A DNA stretch of 64,000 nt from Clostridiales bacterium (GCA_004556345.1 SFHQ01000009.1:12800-76799), one strand, 5' to 3'; shown: positions 33,385 through 42,180, numbered from the stretch's first letter. Program-made: numbers and translations. The notes: generated from the sequence alone by a model not told the origin.

Positions 33385-34218
33385 TTACCAACGGAAGCCG
33401 TTCTTCACGCGGTTCTTGGCGTTCTTCACGGCGGTGAGGTCCTCGTTTTTCTTCAGCAGGATGCCGGCGTAGGGCAGCTCGGCCTCGATCTTCTCCGGGT
33501 CCACGCCGCCCAGGCGCAGGGCCTGGAGCCAGTCCAGCAGCTCGGAGGTAGAGGGCTTTTTGGCCACGGTGGGCAGGTCGCGCACCTGGTAGAAGGCCCG
33601 CATGGCCAGCTCCAGCAGGTGGTCCTCGATGTCGGGATAGTGGGCGTGGACGATGTCGCGCATCATCTCCTGGTCGGGGAAGGCGATGTAGTGGAACACG
33701 CAGCGGCGCAGGAAGGCGTCAGGCAGCTCCTTCTCTGCGTTGGAGGTGATGATGACGATGGGGCGCTGCTGCGCGGCGATGGTCTCCTTGGTCTCCGGGA
33801 TATAGAATTCCATCTTATCCAGCTCCCACAGCAGGTCGTTGGGGAACTCCAGATCGGCCTTGTCGATCTCGTCGATCAGCAGAATCACCTGCTCCTTGTC
33901 AGAGAACGCCTCGCCCAGCTTGCCGAGCTTGATATACTTCTTGATATCGTCCACGCCTTCGCCGCCGAACTGGCTGTCGTACAGACGCTGGACGGTGTCG
34001 TATACATACAGGCCGTCCTGGGCCTTTGTCGTAGACTTGATGTTCCAAATGATGAGCTTCTTGCCCAGGGCCTCAGAAATGGCCTCGGCCAGCATGGTCT
34101 TGCCGGTGCCGGGCTCGCCCTTGATGAGCAGAGGCTTCTGCAACGCGATGGAGATGTTGACGATGCGCAGCAGGTCCTCGGAGACAACGTACTTGCTGCT
34201 TCCCTTGAATTCGTTCAT
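33385..34218 (-). CDS. MoxR-family AAA+ ATPase
   Basis: A 277-residue AAA+ protein. Walker A is KGEPGTGKTMLA (about residues 33-44), Walker B is VILLIDEIDKAD (about 103-114), sensor 1 lies in IVITSNAEKELPDAFLRRCVFHYIAFPD with the arginine finger region. The start at 34216-34218 was chosen over a longer frame because GAAAGGA lies upstream and the protein then begins MNEFKGSSKYVVS. It forms an operon with the VWA protein and likely remodels a shared client complex. Confidence 0.92.
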   Translation of the reverse strand: MNEFKGSSKYVVSEDLLRIVNISIALQKPLLIKGEPGTGKTMLAEAISEALGKKLIIWNIKSTTKAQDGLYVYDTVQRLYDSQFGGEGVDDIKKYIKLGKLGEAFSDKEQVILLIDEIDKADLEFPNDLLWELDKMEFYIPETKETIAAQQRPIVIITSNAEKELPDAFLRRCVFHYIAFPDQEMMRDIVHAHYPDIEDHLLELAMRAFYQVRDLPTVAKKPSTSELLDWLQALRLGGVDPEKIEAELPYAGILLKKNEDLTAVKNAKNRVKNGFRW

Positions 34219-34423
34219 AGCGTAACTATCCTTTCTTTCCTTGTGGGATTCGGAATATGGTTTATGACGTAAAGTCATTTCGTTTACTTGATATAGTCCT
34301 TTTCATTTTACCACGCCCACCGATAAAAGTCATGGGCTTTTCCCTATCCGCTCCCACAATTTTTGGGGGCAGGGTGGGGGGATTTTTATGGTGTACGACT
34401 AAGAGGAAGGGGATTCCACCTTG

Positions 34424-34452
34424 CGTCCCACTTGAAAATATGGTACAGTCAA
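34424..34452 (+). promoter_or_regulatory. Promoter of the nitrilase-family gene
   Basis: TTGCGT, 17 bp, TACAGT in the segment about 34424-34452, 55-60 bases upstream of the start codon. The rest of 34219-34423 is an AT-richer divergent spacer with no further recognisable structure. Confidence 0.5.
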
Positions 34453-34505
34453 AGAGAAAAAACCGCCGCCCCCCACTGGGGAGCGGAGAGGAAAGGAGCC
34501 TGTCT

Positions 34506-35333
34506 ATGGGGACCATTCAACTGGGCCTGTGTCAGATGAAGGTGACAGCTGACAAGGCCGAAAATCTCCGCACCGCCGAAGAGGCCATCCGCACTGCCGC
34601 CCGCCAGGGCGCGGAGCTGGTCTTGCTGCCGGAAATGTTCAACTGCCCCTATGAAAACGCCTGCTTCCCCGTGTACGCAGAACCCGCCGGGGGCGAGACC
34701 TGGCAGTTTTTGTCCCGCATCGCCAAAGAGCTGGGCGTCTATCTCGCCGGCGGCTCCGTGCCCGAACGGGAGGGGGACGCCATCTACAACACCTGTTACC
34801 TCTTTTCTCCCCAAGGGGAGGAGCTGGCTCGCCACCGGAAAGTCCATCTCTTCGACATCGACGTGCCGGGCGGTCAGCGCTTCATGGAGTCCGACACTTT
34901 GACCGCCGGGGACCAGATCACCGTGGTCGACACACCGCTGGGCAAGCTGGGCATCGCCATCTGCTTTGACATTCGCTTCTCCGAGCTTTTCCGGGTCATG
35001 GGAGACAAGGGGGCACAGCTGATCCTGATCCCTGCCGCCTTCAACATGACCACCGGCCCTGTCCACTGGAGCCTGGCCTTTCGGATGCGGGCGCTGGATA
35101 ACCAGTGCTTTATCGCCGGCTGCTCCCCCGCCAGGGATGAGACGGCGTCCTATGTCGCCTACGGCCACTCCCTGGTCAGCGACCCCTGGGGGAATCTGCT
35201 CACGGAGTTCGATGAGAAAGCCGGCGTGCAGGTGGTCACGATCGACCTGGCCGACCTGGACAAGTACCGCGCCCAGATTCCCATCCTGGCCGGGCGGCGG
35301 ACCGACCTATACCGGACGGAAGCCCTGAAGTAA
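34506..35333 (+). CDS. Carbon-nitrogen hydrolase, omega-amidase/Nit2-like
   Basis: A 275-residue nitrilase-superfamily amidase. The Glu-Lys-Cys triad is visible: Glu in LVLLPEMFNCPYEN (about residue 44), Lys in RHRKVHLFDIDVPGG (about 116) and Cys in GIAICFDIRFSELFR (about 158). The DIDVPGG and RFSELFR elements point to the Nit2/omega-amidase subgroup, which deamidates 2-oxoglutaramate or 2-oxosuccinamate. The start at 34506 follows GAAAGGAG. It may connect with glutamate metabolism given gdhA 0.8 kb on, but that is speculative. Confidence 0.9.
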   Translation: MGTIQLGLCQMKVTADKAENLRTAEEAIRTAARQGAELVLLPEMFNCPYENACFPVYAEPAGGETWQFLSRIAKELGVYLAGGSVPEREGDAIYNTCYLFSPQGEELARHRKVHLFDIDVPGGQRFMESDTLTAGDQITVVDTPLGKLGIAICFDIRFSELFRVMGDKGAQLILIPAAFNMTTGPVHWSLAFRMRALDNQCFIAGCSPARDETASYVAYGHSLVSDPWGNLLTEFDEKAGVQVVTIDLADLDKYRAQIPILAGRRTDLYRTEALK

Positions 35334-35387
35334 CGGCAACTCCCTCCTCCAACCGATCGGAATGAACGACAGAAAGAAAGGTTTTTG

Positions 35388-35984
35388 ATGTACTACTATA
35401 CTTATAACACGCACATCCTAGCCGCGGCCGGGATCGTGGGCATCCTGGTGATCGCAGTGGTGCTGACGGCCCTGCTGGCCGTGCTGGTGCTGCCCAAGCA
35501 CAAGGACGGAAAGCTGCCTGCCTTTTTCCAGCTGCTGTTTGACGCCTTCACGCCGAAGACGCTGCTGCTGGAAAAGATCCTGCAAGTGCTGAATGTCTTC
35601 TTCTCCCTGGTGGCGGTGCTGCTGGGGCTGGTCTTGATCTTCCAGGGTCTCTTCGCCAACACAACGCTCTTGATGATGGGCCTGCTGCTGCTCCTCCTGG
35701 GGCCGCTGCTCTGCCGGGTGGGATACGAGCTGATCCTGCTGCGGATCATGCAGGTCAAGGCCACGCGGGAGATCAACCGGAAGCTGAGCTTCCTGGTCCC
35801 CGAAGGGGCCGCCCAGGCGGCAGAGGAAGAGGACCTGACCAAAGAGCCGGAGGCGGAAGCGCCGGCCGCAAAGGCCCCCACCGAACCTCCTCGTGCCCAC
35901 TGCCCTTCCTGCGGAACGTGGTATCAGGAAGCGCTGGGGAAGTGCCCGGTGTGCGGGCGGGCGCACGAAAAAGACGAGTCATAA
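35388..35984 (+). CDS. Membrane protein with C-terminal zinc ribbon, unknown function
   Basis: A 198-residue protein beginning MYYYTYNTHILAAAGIVGIL. Helix 1 (about residues 10-33) and a tight helix pair (about 67-112) span the membrane; the tail is Glu/Ala/Pro-rich and ends in CPSCGTWYQEALGKCPVCGR, a four-cysteine zinc ribbon. The middle segment resembles DUF4282-like small membrane proteins. The ATG at 35388 was chosen; the codon before it is TTG. It may be cotranscribed with the upstream amidase (54-base gap). No function can be assigned. Confidence 0.65.
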   Translation: MYYYTYNTHILAAAGIVGILVIAVVLTALLAVLVLPKHKDGKLPAFFQLLFDAFTPKTLLLEKILQVLNVFFSLVAVLLGLVLIFQGLFANTTLLMMGLLLLLLGPLLCRVGYELILLRIMQVKATREINRKLSFLVPEGAAQAAEEEDLTKEPEAEAPAAKAPTEPPRAHCPSCGTWYQEALGKCPVCGRAHEKDES

Positions 35985-35989
35985 GAAAA

Positions 35990-36022
35990 ACCAGCGTACT
36001 CGGATGGGTACGCTGATTTTTT
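35990..36022 (+). terminator. Intrinsic terminator of the zinc-ribbon protein gene
   Basis: CAGCGTAC/GTACGCTG stem followed by ATTTTTT. Confidence 0.85.
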
Positions 36023-36046
36023 CGATACTTTACAGAATACAGGATA

Positions 36047-36081
36047 CAAAAACAAGACCTGGCCCGAAGGCCAGGTCTTGT
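36047..36081 (-). terminator. Intrinsic terminator of gdhA
   Basis: On the minus strand a perfect 13-bp stem ACAAGACCTGGCC/GGCCAGGTCTTGT with a TTCG-type tetraloop is followed by TTTTT. Confidence 0.92.
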
Positions 36082-36118
36082 CATTATGCTTTGTTTCAGA
36101 AGATGGGGGTGTTCTGAA

Positions 36119-37468
36119 TTAGAACAGGCCCTGCTCCAGCATAGCCTCAGCAACCTTCTTGAAGCCAGCGATGTTAGCGCCAGCGACCAGATTGTAGCCC
36201 AGGCCGTACTCCTCAGCAGCCTCAGCAGAGACTCTGTGGATGTTCTCCATCATCTTCTTCAGCTGGCCGTCGACCTCGTCAACAGTCCAGGACAGACGCT
36301 CGGAGTTCTGGGACATCTCCATTGCGGAAACGCCAACGCCGCCGGCGTTAACAGCCTTGGAAGGAGCCACGATCAGGTTGGGCTGCTCCATCAGGAACTT
36401 CAGAGCATCGTTGGTGGTGGGCATGTTAGCGACCTCGATGTAGTACTTAGCACCACAAGCGGCGATCTTCTTAGCCTGCTCCATGTTGACGTCGTTCTGC
36501 ATAGCGGAGGGCATGATGATGTCAGCCTTCACGCCCCAGGGCTTCTCGCCAGCGTGGAACTCAACACCGAACTTGTCAGCATAGTCCTTGACCTTGTTGC
36601 GGCCGGAGGAACGCATCTCGAGCAGGTACTCGACCTTCTCGTCGGTGGAGACACCGTCGGGATCGTAGACATAGCCGTCGGGGCCGGACAGGGTGATGAC
36701 CTTAGCGCCCAGCTGCTTAGCCTTCTTGCAGATGCCCCAAGTCACGTTGCCGAAACCAGCAGCAGCGATGGTCTTGCCCTCGATGCTCTCGCCCTCGTGC
36801 TTCAGGACTTCCTGCAGATAGTACACAGCGCCGTAGCCGGTAGCCTCGGGACGAGCCAGAGAACCGCCATAGGACAGGCCCTTGCCGGTCAGAACGCCGT
36901 TCTCGAAGCAGCCCTTCAGGCGGCGATACTGGCCATACAGGAAGCCGATCTCACGGCCGCCAACGCCCATGTCACCAGCGGGGACATCGATGTCGGGCCC
37001 GATGTAACGATACAGAGCGGTCATGAAGCTCTGGCAGAAACGCATGATCTCAGCGTCGGACTTGCCGGCGGGATCGAAGTCAGCGCCGCCCTTGCCGCCG
37101 CCGATGGGCAGACCGGTCAGGGAGTTCTTGAAGATCTGCTCGAAGCCCAGGAACTTGATGATGCCGGGGTAAACGTTGGGCTGGAAGCGCAGGCCGCCCT
37201 TGTAGGGGCCGATAGCACCATTGAACTGGCAACGATAACCGATGTTGGTGTGGGGCTTACCAGCGTCGTCGGTCCACACAACGCGGAAGGTGAACATACG
37301 CTCAGGCTCGACCATACGGCCCAGCAGGTCAGCAGCCTCGTACTCGGGGTGCTTCTCAACGACGGGATCCAGAGAGCTCAGAACTTCCTCCACGGTCTGC
37401 ACGAACTCGGGCTCGTTGCCGTGCTTCTTTCTAACGGTTTCAATAACGCTTTCGATGTAAGCATTCAT
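36119..37468 (-). CDS. gdhA: Glutamate dehydrogenase (NADP-type, hexameric)
   Basis: A 449-residue dehydrogenase that interconverts 2-oxoglutarate plus ammonia and glutamate. Family motifs include GGLRFQPNVYPGIIKFLGFEQ, the catalytic-lysine loop LPIGGGKGGADFDPAGKSDAE, PAGDMGVGGREIGFL and the Rossmann GFGNVTWG. Codons are biased to GCT/GTT more than in neighbours, as expected of a very highly expressed gene in this genome. It has a strong own promoter and terminator. A 100-base leader separates promoter and start. Confidence 0.97.
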   Translation of the reverse strand: MNAYIESVIETVRKKHGNEPEFVQTVEEVLSSLDPVVEKHPEYEAADLLGRMVEPERMFTFRVVWTDDAGKPHTNIGYRCQFNGAIGPYKGGLRFQPNVYPGIIKFLGFEQIFKNSLTGLPIGGGKGGADFDPAGKSDAEIMRFCQSFMTALYRYIGPDIDVPAGDMGVGGREIGFLYGQYRRLKGCFENGVLTGKGLSYGGSLARPEATGYGAVYYLQEVLKHEGESIEGKTIAAAGFGNVTWGICKKAKQLGAKVITLSGPDGYVYDPDGVSTDEKVEYLLEMRSSGRNKVKDYADKFGVEFHAGEKPWGVKADIIMPSAMQNDVNMEQAKKIAACGAKYYIEVANMPTTNDALKFLMEQPNLIVAPSKAVNAGGVGVSAMEMSQNSERLSWTVDEVDGQLKKMMENIHRVSAEAAEEYGLGYNLVAGANIAGFKKVAEAMLEQGLF

Positions 37469-37588
37469 GATGTTTGGCTCCTTCTTTTGAAGATTTATTT
37501 TTCCCCGGCGGCACCAGGCTCCAGGCGAAAATACAAGGATACTTGCAATCTAAGACAAACTTTTCAGTTCCTCCCTATTGCAGTTGCA

Positions 37589-37617
37589 AGTATAGCACGT
37601 CCCTGCTGTAAATGCAA
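37589..37617 (-). promoter_or_regulatory. Promoter of gdhA
   Basis: TTGCAT (37612-37617 on the complement), 17 bp, TATACT (37589-37594). The surrounding sequence repeats TTGCA/TGCAA several times (37550-37617), which could mark a regulator site. Confidence 0.75.
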
Positions 37618-37698
37618 CAATTATTTTGAAAAATTTTGAACAATTTTTGCGGCATCGCACAAAAGTTCCAGCATGAAAGATGGAAAACCAGAAATTGC

Positions 37699-37731
37699 AA
37701 AAAGACGCCGAAATTGCATCGGCGTCTTTTT
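37699..37731. terminator. Bidirectional hairpin terminator after the ECF S-component gene
   Basis: AAAAAGACGCCGA/TCGGCGTCTTTTT, a 13-bp stem carrying T-runs on both strands. On the minus strand it ends the S-component gene (stop at 37810). The remaining 37469-37809 spacer holds only this and the gdhA promoter. Confidence 0.85.
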
Positions 37732-37809
37732 CTCTGCAAATGAAGATGATGGAACCTCTGCAAATTATGCAAATGGCTCGCCGCTCCGTGACCAGGTTTG
37801 GTCATTTCC

Positions 37810-38358
37810 TCAAGCCTTCTTCAGGATGGTGTGCTCGGCCGCAGCCTGGAGGGGCTTAATGATGATGAGGGTGATGACGGCGGCCACGCCGATCTGGATA
37901 AGGTTGCCGGGGATGGAGGTGAACGGCACCACCCAGTTGCCATAGATCACGACCTCGGCGAAGTAATAGCCGACGATCTTGATGGCGCAGGCGGCAATGA
38001 GGGCCAGGACGATGAAGCCCATGTTTTTCCGCTTCTCGGTGATGGCGCCCACGACGAAGCCCATGCAGCCAACGATGACTAAGGTGAAAGGAGCCCACAG
38101 GGTCCAGCCGGAGAGCAGGTCGAACAGACCCATGCCGATGCCGCCGGCGATCATGCCGGTGCGCTTGCCGAAGAGAATGGCCGCGACGAAGAGGGGGACG
38201 TTGCCCAGGTGGACCAAGCCGCCGTTGGGGGCGAAAGGCAGGCGAATGTTCACGACGGACGTGAAGACATACACCAGGACCAGGCAAATGGCCGTGATGG
38301 CAAGGGACTTGACGCGGGACGAGTTGCTGCTCGTGGCAGCCGCAGAGTTGGTGCTCAT
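37810..38358 (-). CDS. ECF transporter substrate-binding (S) component, orphan
   Basis: A 182-residue membrane protein with five to six helices, starting after a Ser/Asn-rich cytoplasmic leader. The PFAPNGGLVHLGNVPLFVAAILFGKRTGMIAGGIGMGLFDLLSGW region is characteristic of ECF vitamin-transporter S-components. No energising EcfA/EcfT genes are nearby, so it probably uses a shared ECF module. The substrate is not clear; pyrimidine-precursor, pantothenate or related vitamin types are possible. AAAAGGAGG precedes the ATG. Confidence 0.82.
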   Translation of the reverse strand: MSTNSAAATSSNSSRVKSLAITAICLVLVYVFTSVVNIRLPFAPNGGLVHLGNVPLFVAAILFGKRTGMIAGGIGMGLFDLLSGWTLWAPFTLVIVGCMGFVVGAITEKRKNMGFIVLALIAACAIKIVGYYFAEVVIYGNWVVPFTSIPGNLIQIGVAAVITLIIIKPLQAAAEHTILKKA

Positions 38359-38386
38359 AGAAATGGGCCTCCTTTTGGTGATTCTG

Positions 38387-38426
38387 TTTGGTAGGTTTAA
38401 TCTACCACAGTCCTGGCCCTGTACAA
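38387..38426 (-). promoter_or_regulatory. Promoter with overlapping inverted repeat (ECF S-component)
   Basis: TTGTAC (38421-38426), 16 bp, TAGATT (38399-38404) on the minus strand. The -10 box lies between and partly inside GGTAG/CTACC arms (38390-38394 and 38402-38406), which extend with CTGT/ACAG pairing. A repressor or a leader hairpin could use this palindrome. Confidence 0.5.
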
Positions 38427-38505
38427 ATCACCAAACCGAAAGTTTTTCATAAGGTCAGAATCTCCCCGTCTGTGGCCTGCGGACAGGCCAGAGTCTGCGC
38501 CCTGG

Positions 38506-38534
38506 TTGCCATCTGGCATGGTTTCTGGTATCAT
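38506..38534 (+). promoter_or_regulatory. Promoter of the Orn/Lys/Arg decarboxylase-family gene
   Basis: TTGCCA (38506-38511), 17 bp, TATCAT (38529-38534). It is followed by a leader of roughly 90 bases with no recognised element. Confidence 0.55.
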
Positions 38535-38633
38535 ACCTCTGCAGCCCCTTTCGCGCAGGTCTCCCTTGCCGCGTCTGCTTTCTTGTGAAAACACTTTAAT
38601 ATATAGGATACTAATAAAAGGAGTCGGATGCAC

Positions 38634-40091
38634 ATGTCAGAACAAACCACCCCCTCCCTGCTGGAGCAGTTACAGGCCCACCACCAGGCGGGGTATCTCT
38701 CCCTGCACATGCCAGGCCACAAGGAAAACGCCGCCCTGGCCCCCTACCTCGCCCAGCTGGGCGCGGAATGGGACATCACAGAATTGCCCGGCTTTGACGA
38801 TCTCCACGCCCCTGAGGGCATCTTAGCGAAGATGATGGACCGGGCCGCCGCCCTCTGGGGCAGCCGGAAGAGCTGCCTGCTGGTCAACGGCAGCACCGGC
38901 GGCCTGCTGGCCGCCATGCGCGGCACCACCCGCCGGGGCGACAAGCTCTTAGTCGCCCGCCACTGCCACAAGGCCATTTACCACGCCATGGAGCTTTGCG
39001 GCCTGGACCCGGTCTTTCTGACCCCCGCCACCGAGCCGACCTTCGGCCTGGCTGGGTCCATCACGCCGGAGCAAGTGGCGGACGCCCTGGCGCAGCACCC
39101 GGACGTGAAGCTCATCGTCTACCCCAGCCCCACCTACGACGGCATCCTCAGCGACACCGCCGGCATCTGCGCCATCGCCCATGAAAAGGGTATCCCCGTC
39201 CTGGTCGACGAGGCCCACGGGGCCCATCTGGGCCTCCACCCTGCCTTCCCCCCCAGCGCCATGGGCCAGGGGGCGGACCTGGCCGTGGCCAGCCTGCACA
39301 AGATGCTCCCCAGCCTGACCCAGACCGCCGTCCTCCACGCCACGGGGGCGCGGCTGTCCCTGCCCCAGGTCGTCCGGCAGGCGGGCATCTTCCAGTCCAG
39401 CAGCCCCTCTTACCTGCTCATGGCCTCCATGGACGGGTGCATCCGCCTGCTGGAGGAGCAGGGCGAGGAACTCTTCGCCGCCTGGAAAGCCCGGTTGGAC
39501 AAATTCGACCGGTTGGCCAGCGGCCTGAAGCACCTGCGTCTGCTGGGCCACGGAGCCGAGGCAGGGGCCTCTTACCCCGGCATCTTCGCCCTGGACCCGG
39601 CCAAGATCCTCATCTCCACCCGCAACAGCGCTCTCACCGGCGTGGAGTTAAAAAATCGCCTGCGGGAGGAGTACAAGATTGAGCTGGAAATGGCCCTGGA
39701 CCACTACGCCGTCGCCATGACCGGCCTGGGTACCGACGACACCATGCCCACCCGCCTGGCCGAGGCCCTGCTGGCCCTGGACGAAGCCGCCGGTCCCAAC
39801 GAGGAGCCCCCCGCCGAACCCCTGCCCGCCTACGAGCTGCCGCCCCGCCGCATGTCCCTGGAAGAGGCCGCCATGGCCCCCGGTGGCCTGACCTTCCTGT
39901 ACGACGGCATCGGGAAGGTCTGCGGGGAATACATCTGGGCCTATCCCCCTGGCATCCCCCTCGTCACCCCCGGCGAGGAGATCACCGCCAATCTGGTCGA
40001 GACGGTGGAGACGCTCTATCGCTCCGGTGTCCGCCTGCTCGGTACCCGCGGCAAGCCCCCCTTCACCACCTTCGCCGTCGCTGACGAATAA
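38634..40091 (+). CDS. Orn/Lys/Arg decarboxylase-family PLP enzyme (YaaO/SpeA-like)
   Basis: A 485-residue fold-type I PLP enzyme. N-terminal LSLHMPGHKENAALAPYL and the ITELPGFDDLHAPEG motif are diagnostic of the family. The PLP site reads VLVDEAHGAHLGLHP with Lys in ASLHKMLPSLTQTAVLH (about residue 222). Length agrees with YaaO-type proteins, which often encode arginine or lysine decarboxylases but may be divergent. Two starts are possible, 38628 and 38634; the second has 10 bases to AAAGGAG, the first only 4. It ends at a terminator shared with the convergent FAH gene. Confidence 0.88.
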   Translation: MSEQTTPSLLEQLQAHHQAGYLSLHMPGHKENAALAPYLAQLGAEWDITELPGFDDLHAPEGILAKMMDRAAALWGSRKSCLLVNGSTGGLLAAMRGTTRRGDKLLVARHCHKAIYHAMELCGLDPVFLTPATEPTFGLAGSITPEQVADALAQHPDVKLIVYPSPTYDGILSDTAGICAIAHEKGIPVLVDEAHGAHLGLHPAFPPSAMGQGADLAVASLHKMLPSLTQTAVLHATGARLSLPQVVRQAGIFQSSSPSYLLMASMDGCIRLLEEQGEELFAAWKARLDKFDRLASGLKHLRLLGHGAEAGASYPGIFALDPAKILISTRNSALTGVELKNRLREEYKIELEMALDHYAVAMTGLGTDDTMPTRLAEALLALDEAAGPNEEPPAEPLPAYELPPRRMSLEEAAMAPGGLTFLYDGIGKVCGEYIWAYPPGIPLVTPGEEITANLVETVETLYRSGVRLLGTRGKPPFTTFAVADE

Positions 40092-40094
40092 AAC

Positions 40095-40137
40095 ACCGCC
40101 CCGCTGCCCGGAAAACAAACCAGGCGGCGGGGCGGTT
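40095..40137. terminator. Shared hairpin terminator between convergent genes
   Basis: ACCGCCCCGCTGCC/GGCGGCGGGGCGGT stem around a 15-base loop, followed by TTCTCTTG on the plus strand. Confidence 0.7.
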
Positions 40138-40153
40138 CTCTTGTGGAAAAAAG

Positions 40154-41008
40154 TTATTCGACCGTGTTCTCTAAGACGCCGATGCCTGCGATCTCGCACC
40201 GGACCACGTCCCCCGCTTTCAAAAACTTGGGGGGATCGAAGCCCATGCCGACGCCGGCCGGGGTGCCGGTGGCGATGACGGTCCCGGCCTGGAGGGTCAT
40301 GCCCTGGGAAAGCTCTGCGATGACGTGGGAAATAGAGAAGATGAGTTCGTCCGTCACGGCGTCCTGCCGCAGCTCGCCGTTGATCCAGGTGCGGATGGCC
40401 TGGGCCGGGGGCTGGGCGAATGCATCGCGGGTGACCAGGCAGGGGCCCATGGGGGTGAAGCCGTCCAGGCCCTTGCCAAAGTACCACTGCTTGTGGCCGG
40501 TCTGCAGGTTCCGGGCGGAGACGTCGTTGACGATGGTGTAGCCAAAAACATAGTCATAGGCGTCTTCTTCCCGGACGTGTTTCGCATCTTTCCCCAGGAC
40601 GACGGCCAGCTCCGTCTCATAGTCCAGGCTATCCACGAGGTCAAAATGCCCAGGGATGGGGTCGCCGGGGCCGGGGCAGTGGGTGGCCCGCTTGGAGAAG
40701 TAGACGGCGCTCCCCTTTTCCCGGGTAAAGGCGTCGGCGTTGAACTGCTCGGCCTCGGTCTTGTGCTTCTGGTAGTTCATGCCCAGGCAGATCACGTCCT
40801 GCCGGGGGGCGGGGATGGGGGCCAGGACCCGGACCTCGGCCAGGGCCAGGGTCTCCCCTGCCTGCTGGGCCAGGATCGTCTCCCGGTGGGCGGGGTCGTC
40901 CGTAAGCAGGTCGTTCATGGTGGCGTAGGGCAGGACCTGCAAGGTGCCGGGGGCAGTCTCCCGGCAGACCAGGGTGCGCTTCTCGTCGGCAACGGTGTAG
41001 AGTTTCAT
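40154..41008 (-). CDS. Fumarylacetoacetate hydrolase family protein
   Basis: A 284-residue FAH-fold enzyme. Metal and substrate motifs are VICLGMNYQKHKTEAEQF, LDYETELAVVLGKDAKHV (the Glu-x-Glu metal pair), YTIVNDVSARNLQ and the GKGLDGFTPMGPCLVT loop; the C-terminus has TGTPAGVGMGFDPP. These place it with acylpyruvate/2-keto acid hydrolases, decarboxylases or hydratases; exact substrate unknown. The start at 41006-41008 follows AAGGAGA. It is 23 bases downstream of the threonine-aldolase-like gene and likely cotranscribed. Confidence 0.9.
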   Translation of the reverse strand: MKLYTVADEKRTLVCRETAPGTLQVLPYATMNDLLTDDPAHRETILAQQAGETLALAEVRVLAPIPAPRQDVICLGMNYQKHKTEAEQFNADAFTREKGSAVYFSKRATHCPGPGDPIPGHFDLVDSLDYETELAVVLGKDAKHVREEDAYDYVFGYTIVNDVSARNLQTGHKQWYFGKGLDGFTPMGPCLVTRDAFAQPPAQAIRTWINGELRQDAVTDELIFSISHVIAELSQGMTLQAGTVIATGTPAGVGMGFDPPKFLKAGDVVRCEIAGIGVLENTVE

Positions 41009-41031
41009 GGGCGGTCTCCTTTCGTGCGTGT

Positions 41032-42072
41032 TCAGGCGAACTGTTTCAGGCGTCGCAAGAGGGTGTCCACCGCCCTCTGCGTGGTGGCCCAGCTGGTGCA
41101 GATGCGGACGGCGGTGTGGGTCTCGTCGGTCTTGCACCAGAAGGCGAAGGCAAACTCCCTCTCCAGCTCGTGCAGCAGCTTGTCGGGCAGGATGGGGTAC
41201 TGCTGGTTGGTGTAGGAATCGTAGAGCATGGGGCAGCCCTTGGCCTCAAAGGCCCGGCGGATCTTCATGGCGAACTCGTCCGCCTGCCGGGACAGGGTGA
41301 AGTACAGCTCCTCCTCCAAAATGGCCGAGAACTGCACCCCCAGCAGCCGCCCCTTGGCCAGCAGGCCGCCGCGCTGCTTGATCAGATAGCGGAAGTCCCG
41401 GTTCAAGGCCCGGTTGCGGATGACCAGCGCCTCCCCGAAGAGCAGCCCCTGCTTCGTCCCGCCGATGGTAAAGGCGTCGCAGCGGATGGCCAGGTCGGGC
41501 AGGGTCATGTCGCAGGCCTTGCTCATCAGGCCGTAGCCCAGCCGCGCCCCGTCGATATACAAGGTCAGCCCCTTGCTCTGGCAGACCTGCCAGATCGCGT
41601 CCAGCTCCTCCAGGGAGTAGAGCGTGCCGTTCTCCGTGGGCTGGGAGAGATAGACCATGGCGGGCTGGACCATGTGCTCGTGGGTGGCGTCGGTCCAGTG
41701 GGCTCGCCACAGGGCCAGGATGGCCTCCGCCGTGAGCTTCCCGTCCTCCGACGGGATGGGCAGGACCTTGTGTCCGGTGGACTCGATGGCCCCTGTCTCG
41801 TGGACGTTGATGTGCCCGGTGTGGGCGGCGATGACCCCCTGGTGGGGCCGCAGGGCCGCGGCGATCACCGTGGTGTTGACCTGGGTCCCGCCCACCAAAA
41901 AGTGGACGGACAGATCCTCCCCGCCCCCGCACAAGGCCCGGACCTGGGCGCGGGCTTTGTCGCAAAACGTATCTTCTCCATATCCAACGGTCTGATCGAA
42001 GTTCGTATCCGTCAGCCGCCGCAGCACGCGGGGGTGTGCCCCCTCGGCGTAGTCACATTCCAGTCGGATCAT
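41032..42072 (-). CDS. Low-specificity threonine aldolase / beta-eliminating lyase family
   Basis: A 346-residue fold-type I PLP enzyme. Features include the short N-terminus MIRLECDYAEGAHPRVLRRL, TNFDQTVGYGEDTFCDKA, the HFLVGGTQVN and HINVHETGAIESTGHKV segments and the PLP-lysine loop FTIGGTKQGLLFGEALV. Threonine aldolases split L-threonine into glycine and acetaldehyde, and this GGTK subgroup is common in Clostridia. The start at 42070-42072 follows GGAGGGAA. It heads a two-gene unit with the FAH protein. Confidence 0.9.
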   Translation of the reverse strand: MIRLECDYAEGAHPRVLRRLTDTNFDQTVGYGEDTFCDKARAQVRALCGGGEDLSVHFLVGGTQVNTTVIAAALRPHQGVIAAHTGHINVHETGAIESTGHKVLPIPSEDGKLTAEAILALWRAHWTDATHEHMVQPAMVYLSQPTENGTLYSLEELDAIWQVCQSKGLTLYIDGARLGYGLMSKACDMTLPDLAIRCDAFTIGGTKQGLLFGEALVIRNRALNRDFRYLIKQRGGLLAKGRLLGVQFSAILEEELYFTLSRQADEFAMKIRRAFEAKGCPMLYDSYTNQQYPILPDKLLHELEREFAFAFWCKTDETHTAVRICTSWATTQRAVDTLLRRLKQFA

Positions 42073-42180
42073 AAAAGCATTCCCTCCGAATTTGAATCTT
42101 GATTTGCGTCTTTTTCCCCCATTATACGCGACAGGACGGGAAAGGTCAACGAAGGGGAAGCCGGCTATGAAACAGACTAA

